64,000 nt of DNA, from the NCBI GenBank assembly GCA_044222245.1, contig JBGANQ010000021.1, positions 1 to 64,000 on the forward strand, given 5' to 3'. Positions within the stretch are counted from its first letter, which is position 1, and each line of letters starts with the position of its first letter. Origin of the DNA: CALFML01 sp044222245. GTDB lineage: Bacteria > Myxococcota_A > Polyangia > Palsa-1104 > JAEUJZ01. Position numbers and translations under genes: made by a program. This document shows positions 63,421-64,000 of this stretch, one piece after another. The notes under the pieces were generated by a model. It was not told where the DNA came from. It worked only from the letters and a program-made list of their open reading frames with translations, and made no database searches.

Positions 63421-64000
63421 GCGCGCCGGTGGATGAGGGTGAAGTCGTTGGGCCGGTAGTCGTGGATGAGGCGGCAGCGCCAGTCGACCTGGCGCTGGAA
63501 CAGCCCGAGCAGCCACGCCGGCTCGACATACTGCGACACCCCGTCGGGCTTTTGGGTGCAGGTGCTGAGGAAGTTCAGCCCGAAGCCGCGACTGCAGAGG
63601 GCGTGGAAGCGGCGCAGGATGCGCAGCACATACTCCTCATAGCCGGCCACCGCCACCGCCATGATGCCCGAGGCGACGATGAAATCCGGCCGCAGCGGCG
63701 GGTCCCCGGCCCGTGCGTCCAGCACATCCAGCACCGCAAACTCCGCCTGCGGGTGGCGCTTCTGCGCCGCGGCGACGATGCGCGGCGACAGGTCGACGCC
63801 CAGGTAGCGCGCCGGCACCTGCCCGCGCTCGCCCAGGTAGTCCAGCAGGTCGCCAAAGCCGCAGCCGACCTCCAGCACCGTCGCCTGGTGCAGCGGCAGC
63901 TCGTCGAGCAGCACCTGATAGCGCGCCCGCTGCGACTCGCGGCTGCCCCAGAAGGCCTGCCAGCCGTCGCCGCGCTCGGCCACCAGGTCCTCGTGAAAGG
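63417..64000 (-). CDS. class I SAM-dependent methyltransferase, 5' end outside window
   Basis: The frame is open to the right edge (FHEDLVAERGDGWQAFWGSR reads on past 63983), so the N-terminus is missing. Motif I is TVLEVGCGFGDLLDYL, motif II-like YLGVDLSPRIVAAAQKRHPQ, and motif III AEFAVLDVLDA. The C-terminal part has FGLNFLSTCTQKPDGVSQYV. The stop overlaps the WbqC-like start (GTGA). Substrate is unknown; a sugar or lipid carrier in surface polysaccharide synthesis is possible from context. Confidence 0.85.
   Translation of the reverse strand, partial: FHEDLVAERGDGWQAFWGSRESQRARYQVLLDELPLHQATVLEVGCGFGDLLDYLGERGQVPARYLGVDLSPRIVAAAQKRHPQAEFAVLDVLDARAGDPPLRPDFIVASGIMAVAVAGYEEYVLRILRRFHALCSRGFGLNFLSTCTQKPDGVSQYVEPAWLLGLFQRQVDWRCRLIHDYRPNDFTLIHRRA

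Overview
The window is very GC-rich, with long antisense open frames throughout. Several traits point to a Myxococcota-type (deltaproteobacterial) chromosome: Hanks-type Ser/Thr kinases with HRDVSPHN or HRDIKPDN loops, a PEGA-domain protein, many lipoproteins (one with Pro-Asp-Leu-Ala repeats), a UvrD helicase paired with a PHP/zinc-ribbon protein, and an extracellular contractile injection system (eCIS). This placement rests on gene content only; there is no rRNA or tRNA gene in the window to confirm it.

Layout. 1-3.4 kb: 2-oxoacid dehydrogenase E2 (cut by the window edge), E1 alpha and E3. 3.6-10 kb: a membrane protein, a TlpA/DsbA thiol-redox pair, an orphan lysine 5,6-aminomutase alpha subunit, a LON-domain protein, a MerR regulator and a ModA-like binding protein. 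10-25 kb: a PBP4-type carboxypeptidase, a peptide-binding lipoprotein, UvrD helicase plus PHP protein, a lone receiver domain, a DedA-like protein, a glycosyltransferase, LigA, a methyltransferase and a DegP protease. 25-38 kb: an envelope/signalling block of lipoproteins, PEGA proteins and two Ser/Thr kinases, with a proline-rich stretch whose frame is broken several times. 38-41 kb: RsfS, a deoxyhypusine-synthase-like enzyme and RlmH. 40.9-50.7 kb: a leftward eCIS operon. 51-55 kb: a multiheme cytochrome/nucleotidase-like lipoprotein, RNase HI and a phosphoesterase. 55.6-64 kb: SecA (one frameshift), an ECF sigma/anti-sigma pair, a lytic transglycosylase, a WbqC-like protein and a methyltransferase cut by the window edge.

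The most notable region is the eCIS operon. In transcription order it encodes a DUF4255 cap, a short ORF, sheath 1, two paralogous tube-like proteins that each carry two tube domains, a zinc-ribbon tail-assembly protein with a DUF6760 extension, sheath 2, a single-domain tube protein, an unknown low-complexity protein, an Afp7-like tube-initiator and an Afp8/gpD-like hub. It has no gp25, PAAR, wedge, fibre, tape-measure or AAA-ATPase gene, so those parts must be elsewhere. The DUF6760 frame has no ATG/GTG/TTG start. It is joined to the upstream gene at a G GGG GGA heptamer followed directly by UAA, a 6-nt spacer and an 11-bp stem-loop, which is the layout of a programmed -1 frameshift of the lambda G/GT type. 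A strong intrinsic terminator lies between the two tube paralogues and may set expression levels inside the operon.
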